Below, in pieces: positions 26,762-36,076 of a stretch of 64,000 bases of DNA. The stretch comes from Aneurinibacillus sp. REN35 (GTDB lineage Bacteria > Bacillota > Bacilli > Aneurinibacillales > Aneurinibacillaceae). The stretch lies in NCBI RefSeq assembly GCF_041379945.2, contig NZ_JBFTXJ020000001.1:434001-498000 (forward strand), given 5' to 3'. A model generated the notes under the pieces. It did no database searches and was not told the DNA's origin. It was given only the letters and a program-made list of their open reading frames with translations. The position numbers were made by a program, and so were the translations under genes. Positions within the stretch are counted from its first letter, which is position 1. Each line of letters begins with the position of its first letter.

Positions 26762-27595
26762 ATGCGAATTGTTATTGTTGATGATCAAAAATCATTGCGG
26801 TTAGGATTGGCTAAGCGTGTTGAACAGCTCGACGAGCGGTATAAGGTTGTCGGAATCGCCGGCAACGGTGCGGAAGGGGAGCAAATCATCCGATTAACGA
26901 AGCCGGATATTGCTTTTGTTGACATTCGGATGCCATTTATTAACGGGATCGACCTCATTAAAAAATTGCGCGCTGACAATGAAGCGGCCTGTACTTCATT
27001 CATTATTCTCACGGCGTATTCCGAGTTTGAATATGCCCAGCAGGCACTTCGCTACGGGGCGTTTGATTATTTGCTAAAGCCTGTATCTAGAGAAACCCTT
27101 GAAAAAACGATGCTGCGTGTGTCCGACCAATTTGCTGGTATGAAAGAAGAGATGACCCATGCGGCAGTGCAGGAGGAAGAAGATACCGCACAGCGGATAC
27201 GAGCGTTCATCACATGCTATATCGAAGGCGTGATAACAGAGAGAGAAGCCGTACACAGCATTGTTAGACAAGCACTTGAGATCATCCGTGCTGAATATAT
27301 GCTTCCGCTAACATTAGCCGGGGTATCGAAGCGCCTGCATGTAAATGAAAGCTATTTAAGCCGTCTTTTTTCGCACGATGTGGGTGTAGGTTTTATCAAG
27401 TTTTTAAATCATGTGCGCATCAATGTAGCGCTGGAGCTAATGAAGGAACCCGGGCTTCGGATTAGTGAGATTTCTCAAATGGCAGGGTTTGATAATGTAA
27501 CGTATTTTGGAAGGTTGTTTAGAAAACATACGAAGCAATCCCCGAGTGAGTATAAACATCACCTTCACGCAGTTGGAGTGAAGCATGAAAGGTAA
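26762..27595 (+). CDS. YesN-type response regulator (REC + AraC HTH)
   Basis: A 277-residue regulator. The receiver domain is at about 1-120 with Asp54 as phosphoacceptor (AFVDIRMP) and the acidic pair Asp7-Asp8. A short linker follows, then an AraC-type DNA-binding domain at about 175-275 (LTLAGVSKRLHVNESYLSRLF, ISQMAGFDNVTYFGRLFRKH, QSPSEYK). It probably activates the sugar ABC genes when phosphorylated by the kinase encoded next, with which it overlaps by 11 bases. ATG 26762 is preferred because AAAGGGG lies 8 bases upstream. Confidence 0.92.
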   Translation: MRIVIVDDQKSLRLGLAKRVEQLDERYKVVGIAGNGAEGEQIIRLTKPDIAFVDIRMPFINGIDLIKKLRADNEAACTSFIILTAYSEFEYAQQALRYGAFDYLLKPVSRETLEKTMLRVSDQFAGMKEEMTHAAVQEEEDTAQRIRAFITCYIEGVITEREAVHSIVRQALEIIRAEYMLPLTLAGVSKRLHVNESYLSRLFSHDVGVGFIKFLNHVRINVALELMKEPGLRISEISQMAGFDNVTYFGRLFRKHTKQSPSEYKHHLHAVGVKHER

Positions 27596-29321
27596 ATGGC
27601 CGCATCTTTCCTTTCGCCAATCGCTGCTGACCAAATTCGTCTTTGCCTTTGTTGCTTTTCTGAGCATACCGATTCTGGTGTTTCAGTTTCTCCTGTTTCA
27701 TTCCTGGATGGATACATCGGTAGCGCTTGTTGTAAAACAGCATGAAGTGAACCTATATTATATCAAACAAAAAATTGAACGTACGCTCCATGCGATCGAA
27801 GAAGAAAACGACACGCTATATAAAATGACAGGCAATGAGGCCTTTTTGTTTGCGGAGATCGGAAAAGTAGAAACGATCGAGCAATTGCGGGGGAATCCGT
27901 ATGTTCTAGATGCCTTGGATCGGGTGAAGAACCAGCTTTTTGATCAGTCCCCAGGCAAAAATGTATACAGCTTTCTATCGATGGATGGTCAACTGCTGTA
28001 TCAGCGTACCGATATGTCTTCTCTTATTTTAAAGGGGGCGCAGAAAAAAAGTTATAAGCAGGAAGCGTGGTTTCAAGAGGTTGTCGCCAGAGGAGCCGCC
28101 AATACGGTGCTCCCTGCACATGCGTCTTTTTTTGTGAGCGATGATTCGCGTCGCTATCTTTCATTTGCCCAGGTGCTTCGCAATCCATATACGCTAGAGT
28201 CGATCGGCATCAGTATGATTGATGTCGATCTTACGTTATTTGACTCCCTTGTGCAGGACATTACTACAAGCCCTTACATCGGTGTAGAGATTGTTGGCTC
28301 CGATGGTCACCTGCTCTACAGTCGTAATGTAGAACAGGCAGGTGACAGATCAGCGGACTATGTGGAGATGGCAGAGGAGATTCGTCCGTATGGATGGCAG
28401 CTTAAAGGGAAAGTGATGAAAAATATTCTGATTGATTATTATCAGGCCTCATTAATACAGAACAATATGATCGTCATTATTGCTACGTTAATCCTGCTCG
28501 GCTGCTTTGTGTTGTTCCTCTCTCGCCGCCTATCTCCTCTGTCCCAGTTGGCGGAGATGATGAATAAAGCGAAGCAGGGAAATTTCAAGGTGCGAATTCA
28601 GATGGATGGCCGGGATGAATTCAAAGTGCTCATTGCCACATTCAATGAAATGACCACTGAAATTGAGAGATTGTTTCAAGAGAAGGAGAAGGTATATCAA
28701 GAAAAGTTGAAATATGAGCTTACCAGTATGGAAAAAATCATTAACCCGCATTTTATGTACAATACGCTCGATGTAATTCAATACAAGGCGGCTGATGAAG
28801 ATACGGATACCGTATGCGATATGATCATCTCTTTATCCACGATCATGAGGTATACCGTGGAGCGGTTTGATGAGCGGGTCAACTGGCGGGAGGAAGTGCA
28901 GTGGCTTACAGACTATTTGTATTTACAAAAACAATTATATGAAGAACGGGTGACATGTCACCTTCTCATAGATGAGGAGGTGCTGCGCTTCACAACCCGC
29001 AAACTTATGCTGCAGCCTTTTGTGGAGAATGCATTTATTCACGGATTTGAAAACAAGCTAGAGGACGGGCTGCTCTTCATCAAAGGATGGGTAGAGGCTG
29101 ACTGCCTTGTCTTCCGCATTGAAGATAATGGAAAAGGGTTTTCCAAGCGGGTGGCCTGGAGGCTGACGCGAGATACGATCGATCTTGTTAAACCCCTGGG
29201 GTTTGGTATGTATGTTACAGCGCAGCGCTTTTTGCTAGAGGATGCAAACAATGTGATCGTGATTAATAGTGAGCCTGAACATGGTACCACCATTGAATTA
29301 AGGCAAAGAATATATGAATAA
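27585..29321 (+). CDS. YesM-type sensor histidine kinase
   Basis: A 578-residue membrane kinase: TM1 at about 13-38, an extracellular Cache-like sensor to about residue 285, TM2 at about 290-310, HAMP, then the HisKA_5-type phosphoacceptor segment (EKIINPHFMYNTLDVIQ, His in NPHF) and a HATPase domain (QPFVENAFIHGFE, EDNGKGF, GFGMYVTAQRF). Such kinases sense extracellular sugars or binding proteins. It overlaps the response regulator gene and precedes the sugar-binding lipoprotein by 69 bases. Confidence 0.93.
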   Translation: MKGKWPHLSFRQSLLTKFVFAFVAFLSIPILVFQFLLFHSWMDTSVALVVKQHEVNLYYIKQKIERTLHAIEEENDTLYKMTGNEAFLFAEIGKVETIEQLRGNPYVLDALDRVKNQLFDQSPGKNVYSFLSMDGQLLYQRTDMSSLILKGAQKKSYKQEAWFQEVVARGAANTVLPAHASFFVSDDSRRYLSFAQVLRNPYTLESIGISMIDVDLTLFDSLVQDITTSPYIGVEIVGSDGHLLYSRNVEQAGDRSADYVEMAEEIRPYGWQLKGKVMKNILIDYYQASLIQNNMIVIIATLILLGCFVLFLSRRLSPLSQLAEMMNKAKQGNFKVRIQMDGRDEFKVLIATFNEMTTEIERLFQEKEKVYQEKLKYELTSMEKIINPHFMYNTLDVIQYKAADEDTDTVCDMIISLSTIMRYTVERFDERVNWREEVQWLTDYLYLQKQLYEERVTCHLLIDEEVLRFTTRKLMLQPFVENAFIHGFENKLEDGLLFIKGWVEADCLVFRIEDNGKGFSKRVAWRLTRDTIDLVKPLGFGMYVTAQRFLLEDANNVIVINSEPEHGTTIELRQRIYE

Positions 29322-29390
29322 AGCAAAAGATGTATGATATTTTATTCGTCGTATTTTTCTTAACATTATGAAAAGGAGGTTGGTGTGCAG

Positions 29391-30680
29391 ATGAAAGTAA
29401 GAAAGAAGGCGGTCGGTACGTGGCTTGCGGTCCTCCTGCTTGTTGGAAGCACCGTGGGCTGCGGGAAGACGGAGACGGAAGAAGCAGGAAAGGGTGCGGG
29501 CTCGCAGCAAACCCAAAAGGTACGTGTGTTTTTAGCGGATTCTTTGCTGGTCTCTAAATCAAAGGCGGAAGAGATCACCAAAAAGTTCGAGGATGAGCAC
29601 CCTGCGATTGATGTGCAGTTCGAAACAGTACCGGATGGTAATTTATTTGAGCGGCTGCGTGTGATGGTGGCAACCGATGAAATGCCGGATATCTATCAAA
29701 TTAATACGGGGCATACGTCGGCTGCACTAGCCAATAAAGGCGGCTATCTGTATGACTTAAAAGAGATGGAATCAATGCAGAACTTCTCCCCAGCCATCCA
29801 AAAGGCGGTGCAGGTAGACGGTAAAAGCGCAGCGTTTTCTTTAGGAATCGGGGTATTGGGCTTTCATTACAATAAGGAGTTGCTGGCGGAAGTCGGATTT
29901 GCACAACCTCCACAAACGTGGGAAGAGCTGATGGAAGCCGGTGAGAAGCTAAAGCAGAAGGACAAGGCGCTCCTTGTATATGCGTCCAAGTGGCAAACCT
30001 CGATCGGTAACGTATTTCATTGGACATTCGGACATCACGCCTTAAAAAACCCAGAATTCCGCAAAGCGTATGAGTCCAATTCCGTTGACTGGAGCAAGCC
30101 TGAGAACCATGCGATTTTACTTGAGGGCTATAAACGATTTGCAGAGTTAAATAAATACGTGCTGTCTGGCAGCTTCACGAACGAATACCAGGTGGCCCAG
30201 CAGGCTTTCGTGAATGGAGAAGCGGCTATGATCATGGGCGGGACATGGGATGGTGTTCAGATTCGCAACATGGCACCTGATTTGAAAACCGCATTTATGA
30301 ATCTGCCGTATGCGAAGGAGCAGGAGAACCCGGTTATTTTTACTGCTGAAGACGGGCTTGCCATTAACGCCAAATCGCAAAATCTGGAGGCGGCGAAGAC
30401 ATTTCTTAACTGGCTATTCAGCAAGGAAGCGTACGGACAAATCGTAGCGGCCAAGCAGAATTTTTCTGCGCAGCCTGGTGTAGGAGAGTTGGATGAAGTA
30501 TATGCGCAGGTTCCAAAGTGGTTGGAGACAAATCGTACCGTTCCTTTTGCCAACATCGGTCCGATGCCGGATACCGTATACATTAAGCTCGGTGAGACAG
30601 CGCAATCTACCACGTTTGGCAGTGATGTGGAAAAAGCGGTAGAACAATTCGTGAAAGAATATACGACCAAAAAGAAATAA
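29391..30680 (+). CDS. Sugar ABC transporter substrate-binding lipoprotein
   Basis: A 429-residue family 1 extracellular solute-binding protein. The signal peptide ends in the lipobox STVGC, followed by a Gly/Glu-rich linker. Typical segments are AKEITKKFEDEHPAIDVQFE-like residues, PDIYQINTGHTSAAL, GVLGFHYNKELLAEVGF and the AAMIMGGTWDG motif. It delivers a sugar or oligosaccharide to the two permeases that follow. AAGGAGG lies upstream; a GTG two codons earlier (29385) is an alternative start. Confidence 0.92.
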   Translation: MKVRKKAVGTWLAVLLLVGSTVGCGKTETEEAGKGAGSQQTQKVRVFLADSLLVSKSKAEEITKKFEDEHPAIDVQFETVPDGNLFERLRVMVATDEMPDIYQINTGHTSAALANKGGYLYDLKEMESMQNFSPAIQKAVQVDGKSAAFSLGIGVLGFHYNKELLAEVGFAQPPQTWEELMEAGEKLKQKDKALLVYASKWQTSIGNVFHWTFGHHALKNPEFRKAYESNSVDWSKPENHAILLEGYKRFAELNKYVLSGSFTNEYQVAQQAFVNGEAAMIMGGTWDGVQIRNMAPDLKTAFMNLPYAKEQENPVIFTAEDGLAINAKSQNLEAAKTFLNWLFSKEAYGQIVAAKQNFSAQPGVGELDEVYAQVPKWLETNRTVPFANIGPMPDTVYIKLGETAQSTTFGSDVEKAVEQFVKEYTTKKK

Positions 30681-30694
30681 AGAGAGGATGCTGC

Positions 30695-31549
30695 ATGCAA
30701 AACCAACGAACATTATCGAATCTCATGTTTTTATTCCCGGTCTCGATCGTGATTTTCACTTTTCTACTGCTGCCGATGCTCCAGACGCTGTATTACAGCT
30801 TTACGGATTGGCAGGGCATAGGGGAATACCGGTTTATCGGATTGGAGAATTATACTCAAGTGTTTCAGGATGAGACGTATCTTGATGCGCTGTGGCGCAC
30901 GCTGTTTATTGGTACGTCTGCGGCGCTGCTTGCCAATGTTTTCGGGCTGGGCTTAGCGCTGGTGCTGAATCAGGCGCTGAAGACGAAGAATATTCTTCGG
31001 GCGCTGTTTTACATTCCGAATGTTGTCCCTGTCGTGGTCGCCGCTTTCGTCTGGCAGTTCATGCTGAGTGGAAACGGCCTGATTAACTCCTTGTTCTCGA
31101 TAAAGATTCCGTGGCTGGATTCCCCGCAATATGTGGTGTTTTCCATTATCGGCATCTCGGTCTGGCAGATGATTGGACCGATTATGATTGTTTATTTGGC
31201 TGCGCTGCAGGGTGTGCCGGATGAGCTGAAGGAAGCGGCGATGGTGGATGGGGCTTCTGCGGTTCGCCGTTTCTTCACCGTTACCGTACCGATGATCGCG
31301 CCGGGGATCACCGTGAACGTGTTAATCGGACTGGCCAACGGCATCCGCCTGTTTGATCTGCCGTATGCCCTGACGGGGGGCGGGCCTGCCAATGCGAGTG
31401 AAACGCTGGCCATCCGCATCTATAAGTATGCGTTCGAGTCGGCAAATCTCACCTTTGGCATGGCAGCGTCTGTCGTAATGACGGTTGTAGTGCTGATCCT
31501 TACCTATTTCTTTGTCGGGCTTTCAACTAAATACGAAAGGAGCACATAG
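30695..31549 (+). CDS. Sugar ABC transporter permease (MalF-type, CUT1)
   Basis: A 284-residue, six-span inner-membrane protein with the EAA loop ELKEAAMVDGASAVRRFFTVTVPMIAPGI-like sequence (EAAMVDGAS core, about residues 178-186). It contacts the UgpC/MsmX-type ATPase through this loop. It lies 14 bases after the binding-protein gene with AGAGAGG upstream. Confidence 0.93.
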   Translation: MQNQRTLSNLMFLFPVSIVIFTFLLLPMLQTLYYSFTDWQGIGEYRFIGLENYTQVFQDETYLDALWRTLFIGTSAALLANVFGLGLALVLNQALKTKNILRALFYIPNVVPVVVAAFVWQFMLSGNGLINSLFSIKIPWLDSPQYVVFSIIGISVWQMIGPIMIVYLAALQGVPDELKEAAMVDGASAVRRFFTVTVPMIAPGITVNVLIGLANGIRLFDLPYALTGGGPANASETLAIRIYKYAFESANLTFGMAASVVMTVVVLILTYFFVGLSTKYERST

Positions 31550-31550
31550 G

Positions 31551-32444
31551 ATGGAAAAGCAGCTGCAGACAACCGGGATGATGCAGGAGTCGGTGCTACA
31601 AAGAAAGCGGACACGGATGAGGAAAATCAAGCACGTTGGATTTGAGCTGGTTGTGATTTTCTTGTCGGTACTGTTCTGTATTCCGCTGTATTTAATTGTT
31701 ATCAACGCGTTTAAAACCAGCGCGGAGATCATTCGACATCCGCTGACCCCGCCCCTATCCTTAGAAGGCTGGGATAACATCTGGCGCGCGTTTGAGCAGG
31801 CGGATATTCTCCGGTCGTACTTAGTTACCTTTGCAATCGGAGGGATGACCGTTGTCTATATCGTCTTTGCTTCATCGATTGCGGCGTATGCCATTGCGCG
31901 GGGACGCTCGTTTTTCTTTAAGGCAGCGTATTGGGTGTTTTTATCCTGTATTTTGATGCCTGTTCAATCTGCGTTTATCCCGCTTATCTTTCTGTTAAAA
32001 TACTTTGATTTGTATAATAACCTGTTTGGGATTTCGCTTGTGTATATCGCTGTGTTGGCGCCGTTCTGCATCTTTATGTATACAGGATTTATTCGGGGTA
32101 TTCCGATCGAGTTGGAAGAGTCGGCTTTTCTGGACGGCTGTTCGCCGATTCGAACCTTTTTTCAGATCATTTTCCCGCTGCTGAAGCCGGTCACCGCCAC
32201 CTTAATTATTATGCAGTTCATTTATGTGTGGAATGATCTTCTGCTTCCGTTAGTTATCCTGAATCCGAATGATTATCCAACCGTAAGCCTTGGGCTGTAT
32301 AAATTCTTCGGTGCCAAAGGGCAGGGTGATATGAGCTTATTGTTTGGCGGGATTATTCTTGTGCTACTGCCGGTTGTACTCTTGTTCCTACGCTTTCAGA
32401 AATATTTTGTCAAGGGACTGTCTTCCGGTGCGATTAAAGGGTGA
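31551..32444 (+). CDS. Sugar ABC transporter permease (MalG-type, CUT1)
   Basis: A 297-residue partner permease. The EAA motif is ELEESAFLDGCSPIRTFFQI, and the C-terminus VKGLSSGAIKG is characteristic of MalG-type subunits, docking in the ATPase. The ATG at 31551 directly follows the previous stop with AAAGGAG upstream; the longer frame from 31512 would overlap the first permease. Confidence 0.93.
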   Translation: MEKQLQTTGMMQESVLQRKRTRMRKIKHVGFELVVIFLSVLFCIPLYLIVINAFKTSAEIIRHPLTPPLSLEGWDNIWRAFEQADILRSYLVTFAIGGMTVVYIVFASSIAAYAIARGRSFFFKAAYWVFLSCILMPVQSAFIPLIFLLKYFDLYNNLFGISLVYIAVLAPFCIFMYTGFIRGIPIELEESAFLDGCSPIRTFFQIIFPLLKPVTATLIIMQFIYVWNDLLLPLVILNPNDYPTVSLGLYKFFGAKGQGDMSLLFGGIILVLLPVVLLFLRFQKYFVKGLSSGAIKG

Positions 32445-32463
32445 TGAAGGAGAGGAGAAAAAA

Positions 32464-33486
32464 ATGAAAGCGCTGCAATGGATGGAGAGAGGCACGGTAA
32501 AAGTAAACGACCTGCCGGTTCCGACGATCAAAAATCATGAGGTGCTGATTCGGGTTAAAAGCGCAGCCATCTGCGGGACGGATCTGCACATTGTCACAAA
32601 GGGCTTTCCGGGTACCGCTCCTCCGCTTACGTTAGGGCATGAGTTTGCGGGCGTGATTGAGCAGATAGGCAGCGAAGTAAGCGGCTGGACGGTTGGTGAT
32701 CGGGTGGCTGTGGAGCCGATCTCGATATGCGGGCAGTGTGAATACTGTCTGGGCAGCAACTATGATCTGTGCGATTCATTTTTAGAAGCAGGCTTTTCTT
32801 ATGACGGAGGGATTGCGGAGTTTGTTGTGGCCGATGCGGCACACATCTATCCGCTGCCGGATACGATCAGCTTCCAGGAAGCAGCGGTGCTTGAGCCGCT
32901 CGGCAACATTGTCCGGGCGGTGGAGCGTGGACGGGTAGCGGGAGCGCAAAGCGTGATCGTGATCGGGGACGGTTTTGAAGGATTGTTGTTTGCGCAGATG
33001 GCAAAAAAATCCGGCGTACCTAAGGTCATTGTGGTTGGGAGGCATGACTACAAGCTGGCCATTGCGAAGGAAACGGGAGCCGATTTCGTCATTAACGGAA
33101 AGAGTGAAGATGCGGTACAAGCCGCTCTGCTGCTGACGGAGGGCCGCGGGGCAGAAGTCGTATTTGAGGCGGCGGGTACAGAGCTATCGATTCAGCAGGC
33201 GCTGACCCTTGTGAAAAAGGGCGGCCGCATGGTGCTGTTTGGTGTATGTGAGGAGCTTGTGCCGCTTGATGTGTATAAGATTATGCAGCAGGAGATTGAG
33301 ATCATCGGCAGTGTAGGTCACGCCGGCGTATGGGAGCAGAGCATCCAACACGTAGCGGACCGATCCGCCACGGTAGCACCGTATCTTCGTACGCAGGTTC
33401 CGTTTGCCAGCGTGGAGACGGCGTTTCAGCAGATGATCAACAAGGAAATAGAAGCCGTCAAAGTGATTGTAAATATGGAGGCGTAG
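32464..33486 (+). CDS. Zinc-dependent medium-chain alcohol/polyol dehydrogenase
   Basis: A 340-residue MDR-family dehydrogenase. Catalytic zinc ligands are Cys37 (AICGTDLH), His59-Glu60 (LGHEFAGV) and Glu144 (VLEPLGN). The structural zinc is held by Cys89, Cys92, Cys95 and Cys103 (CGQCEYCLGSNYDLC). The nucleotide-binding loop is modified (VIGDGFEG instead of GxGxxG), an oddity that may affect coenzyme binding. It resembles sorbitol, threonine and sugar-phosphate dehydrogenases. In this operon it could oxidise the imported sugar, for example at C1 to a lactone or at a secondary hydroxyl. GGAGAGGAG precedes the start. Confidence 0.9.
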   Translation: MKALQWMERGTVKVNDLPVPTIKNHEVLIRVKSAAICGTDLHIVTKGFPGTAPPLTLGHEFAGVIEQIGSEVSGWTVGDRVAVEPISICGQCEYCLGSNYDLCDSFLEAGFSYDGGIAEFVVADAAHIYPLPDTISFQEAAVLEPLGNIVRAVERGRVAGAQSVIVIGDGFEGLLFAQMAKKSGVPKVIVVGRHDYKLAIAKETGADFVINGKSEDAVQAALLLTEGRGAEVVFEAAGTELSIQQALTLVKKGGRMVLFGVCEELVPLDVYKIMQQEIEIIGSVGHAGVWEQSIQHVADRSATVAPYLRTQVPFASVETAFQQMINKEIEAVKVIVNMEA

Positions 33487-33490
33487 CATA

Positions 33491-35236
33491 ATGAGCAGAG
33501 AAGAAGGACAGGGCCGCGGAAGCGAATTTTTTACGGATAGCGGATTGTGGGGATTCATTCACCGATCCTTTACGAAGTCGATGGGCTACACGGCAGAGGA
33601 TCTGCAAAAGCCGGTCATTGGCATCTGCAATACGTTCAGTGAATTAAACAAGTGCCATTCCCATTTTCGGGAACTGGTAGAGTATGTGAAGCGCGGGGTG
33701 TGGCAGGCCGGCGGATTACCGATGGAATTCCCGACTATCTCCATCGGTGAGCCGTATGTGAAGCCGACGACGATGCTTTTGCGCAATCTGATGGCCATGG
33801 ATACGGAGGAGATGCTCCGGGCTCATCCGCTTGATGGTGTCGTGCTACTCGGCGGCTGCGACAAAACTGTGCCTGCCCAGTTGATGGCAGCGGGAAGCGT
33901 TAATATCCCGGCCATTGTATTGACGGGAGGGCCGATGCTGAATGGTCATCTGCGCGGCGAGACGCTGGGCGCGTGCACGGATTGCTACCGCTTTACCCTA
34001 GAACACAAAGCAGGGAATATGACAGATGACGAACTGGATGAAGTAGAGGCATCAATCTGCCGCAGCGACGGACACTGCATGGTTATGGGAACGGCGAGTA
34101 CCATGGCTTCCGTAGCCGAAGCGCTTGGCATGGCGCTGCCGGGCTGCGCAGCTATCCCAGCTCCGGATTCCCGCAGGCGGCACATGGCGGAAATGACGGG
34201 AAAACAGATTGTAGCCCTTGCAAAAGGGAATCTTCGTCCGAAAGACATTATGACGCTGCCTGCATTTGAGAATGCGATCCGCGTTGTGATGGCCAGCGGC
34301 GGTTCCACCAATGCCATTATCCACCTTGTTGCCATGGCGGCACGGCTTGGTCTCCATATCCCGCTTGAAACGTTTGATGAACTGAGCGCATCGACGCCGT
34401 ACCTTGTTAATGTGCGTCCTTCCGGAAAGTATCAGATGGAGGAGTATTTCTATGCCGGAGGGGTGCCTGCATTAATGAAAGAATTAGAGCCGCTGCTGCA
34501 TGGAGATTGCATCACGGTTACCGGAGCTACCGTCCGCGAAAATCTGCGCGATGTCCAGGTGCATGATAGAGACGTCATCTCCCCGCTTCAGCAGCCGCTT
34601 GCAGCAGAAGGAGGTATTGCTGTATTGCGTGGAAACTTAGCACCGCATGGAGCCCTTATTAAGCAGACGGCTGTCTCGCCTGCCCTGCGCAAACACAAGG
34701 GGAAGGCAGTAGTCTTTGAATCGGTTGCGGATATGAACGCACGGATCGATGATGAGGCATTGGATGTGGATGAGAATAGTGTGCTTGTACTGAAGAATGC
34801 AGGCCCCAAAGGTGCGCCTGGCATGCCGGAGGTTGGGCAGATTCCCATTCCGCAAAAGCTGCTGAAAAAGGGCGTCCGCGATATGGTGCGCATTTCCGAT
34901 GCACGTATTAGCGGCACTTCCTATGGTGCGCTGATCGTGCATGTTGCACCGGAAGCGGCGGTGGGCGGACCGCTGGCGTTCGTGCGTGATGGGGATGAGA
35001 TTGAGCTTGATATTGATGAACGCAGGCTTGAAGTATATATCTCTTCAGCAGAACTGCAAGCGCGTAAGCAGGTGTGGCAGCCGCCTGTCTCTCCGTATAC
35101 ACGGGGATACGGCTGGCTGTTTTGTGAGCATGTTCTGCAGGCAGATGAAGGTTGTGATTTCGACTTTTTAGTCCCAACCTCGATTCGGGATAAGAGACGG
35201 GGAGCAGCGGAGAGAGAAAGGGAGGAACAGAGATGA
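33491..35236 (+). CDS. IlvD/Edd-family sugar-acid dehydratase
   Basis: A 581-residue protein of the dihydroxyacid / sugar-acid dehydratase family, in the size class of arabinonate and xylonate dehydratases. Likely [2Fe-2S] cysteines are Cys55 (NKCHSH), Cys123 (GGCDKTVPA) and Cys196 (GHCMVMGTAST). The catalytic serine region is SGGSTNA. The predicted reaction removes water from an aldonate to give a 2-keto-3-deoxy acid. It is not the biosynthetic IlvD, given the operon context. It starts 4 bases after the dehydrogenase gene and overlaps the next gene by 4 bases. Confidence 0.9.
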   Translation: MSREEGQGRGSEFFTDSGLWGFIHRSFTKSMGYTAEDLQKPVIGICNTFSELNKCHSHFRELVEYVKRGVWQAGGLPMEFPTISIGEPYVKPTTMLLRNLMAMDTEEMLRAHPLDGVVLLGGCDKTVPAQLMAAGSVNIPAIVLTGGPMLNGHLRGETLGACTDCYRFTLEHKAGNMTDDELDEVEASICRSDGHCMVMGTASTMASVAEALGMALPGCAAIPAPDSRRRHMAEMTGKQIVALAKGNLRPKDIMTLPAFENAIRVVMASGGSTNAIIHLVAMAARLGLHIPLETFDELSASTPYLVNVRPSGKYQMEEYFYAGGVPALMKELEPLLHGDCITVTGATVRENLRDVQVHDRDVISPLQQPLAAEGGIAVLRGNLAPHGALIKQTAVSPALRKHKGKAVVFESVADMNARIDDEALDVDENSVLVLKNAGPKGAPGMPEVGQIPIPQKLLKKGVRDMVRISDARISGTSYGALIVHVAPEAAVGGPLAFVRDGDEIELDIDERRLEVYISSAELQARKQVWQPPVSPYTRGYGWLFCEHVLQADEGCDFDFLVPTSIRDKRRGAAEREREEQR

Positions 35237-36072
35237 TTTTTGATTGCCATACCCACGTATTCGGACCGGGGCAGGTAGGGGGTGGCGCATTGGCTGCTTC
35301 CCGAAAAGCATGGGGGGAAGACTATGAGATGATCGCAGAGCCGGAACAAAACTGGGCGTGTGTCGGACCGTATGATGGCGCGATTGTTTTGGCATTTGAC
35401 GCTCCGGCTACTGGCATTGAGGTTCCGAATGAATATGTGGCCGCGTATGTTGCCAAGCATCCTACCCGACTCTTCGGATTTGCCAGTGTAGATCCGAATC
35501 GGGAGAATGCGCCCGTTCTGCTTGAGAGTGCGGTAAAAGAATTGAAACTAAAAGGACTCAAGCTCGGTCCTATTTACCAAAATTTTTATCCAGAAGAGAA
35601 GCAGCATTTTGCGCTGTATGCAAAAGCGAATGAGTTGGGAATCCCGATTTTATGGCATCAGGGTACGTCATTTGTGCCAGAAGGATATTTAGACGCTTCG
35701 CGGCCGGCGCAGCTTGACCCGATTGCCCGCCAATTCCCCGACCTGACGATGATTATTGCTCATATGGGGCATCCGTGGACGGGAGAATGCATCTCTGTCG
35801 TGCGAAAAAACCATAATATGTACATGGATTTATCAGCGCTTGGCGGCCGGCCGTGGCAGTTCTATAACGCAATGGCCTTAGCGTTTGAATACGGTGTGCT
35901 GCACAAAGTATTGCTTGGTTCGGATTATCCGTTCTTTACGACGGAACAGACCATCAACAGCCTGCGGAACATCAATCACATTGTAGAGGGGACGAACCTG
36001 CCGCGTATTCCGGAGAAGGCGATCGAAGACATTATCCATCGGAATACACCGGAGCTGCTCGGTCTGGTGTAG
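35233..36072 (+). CDS. Amidohydrolase_2-family TIM-barrel hydrolase, possible lactonase
   Basis: A 279-residue protein starting MIFDCHTHVFG, with His6-x-His8 as first metal ligands, then LWHQGTS, IIAHMGHPW and LGSDYPF containing the remaining ligands. The family includes ACMSD-like decarboxylases and sugar lactonases. Next to a dehydrogenase and an aldonate dehydratase, a sugar lactonase is the simplest role. It overlaps the dehydratase gene by ATGA. Confidence 0.85.
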   Translation: MIFDCHTHVFGPGQVGGGALAASRKAWGEDYEMIAEPEQNWACVGPYDGAIVLAFDAPATGIEVPNEYVAAYVAKHPTRLFGFASVDPNRENAPVLLESAVKELKLKGLKLGPIYQNFYPEEKQHFALYAKANELGIPILWHQGTSFVPEGYLDASRPAQLDPIARQFPDLTMIIAHMGHPWTGECISVVRKNHNMYMDLSALGGRPWQFYNAMALAFEYGVLHKVLLGSDYPFFTTEQTINSLRNINHIVEGTNLPRIPEKAIEDIIHRNTPELLGLV

Positions 36073-36076
36073 AGCG

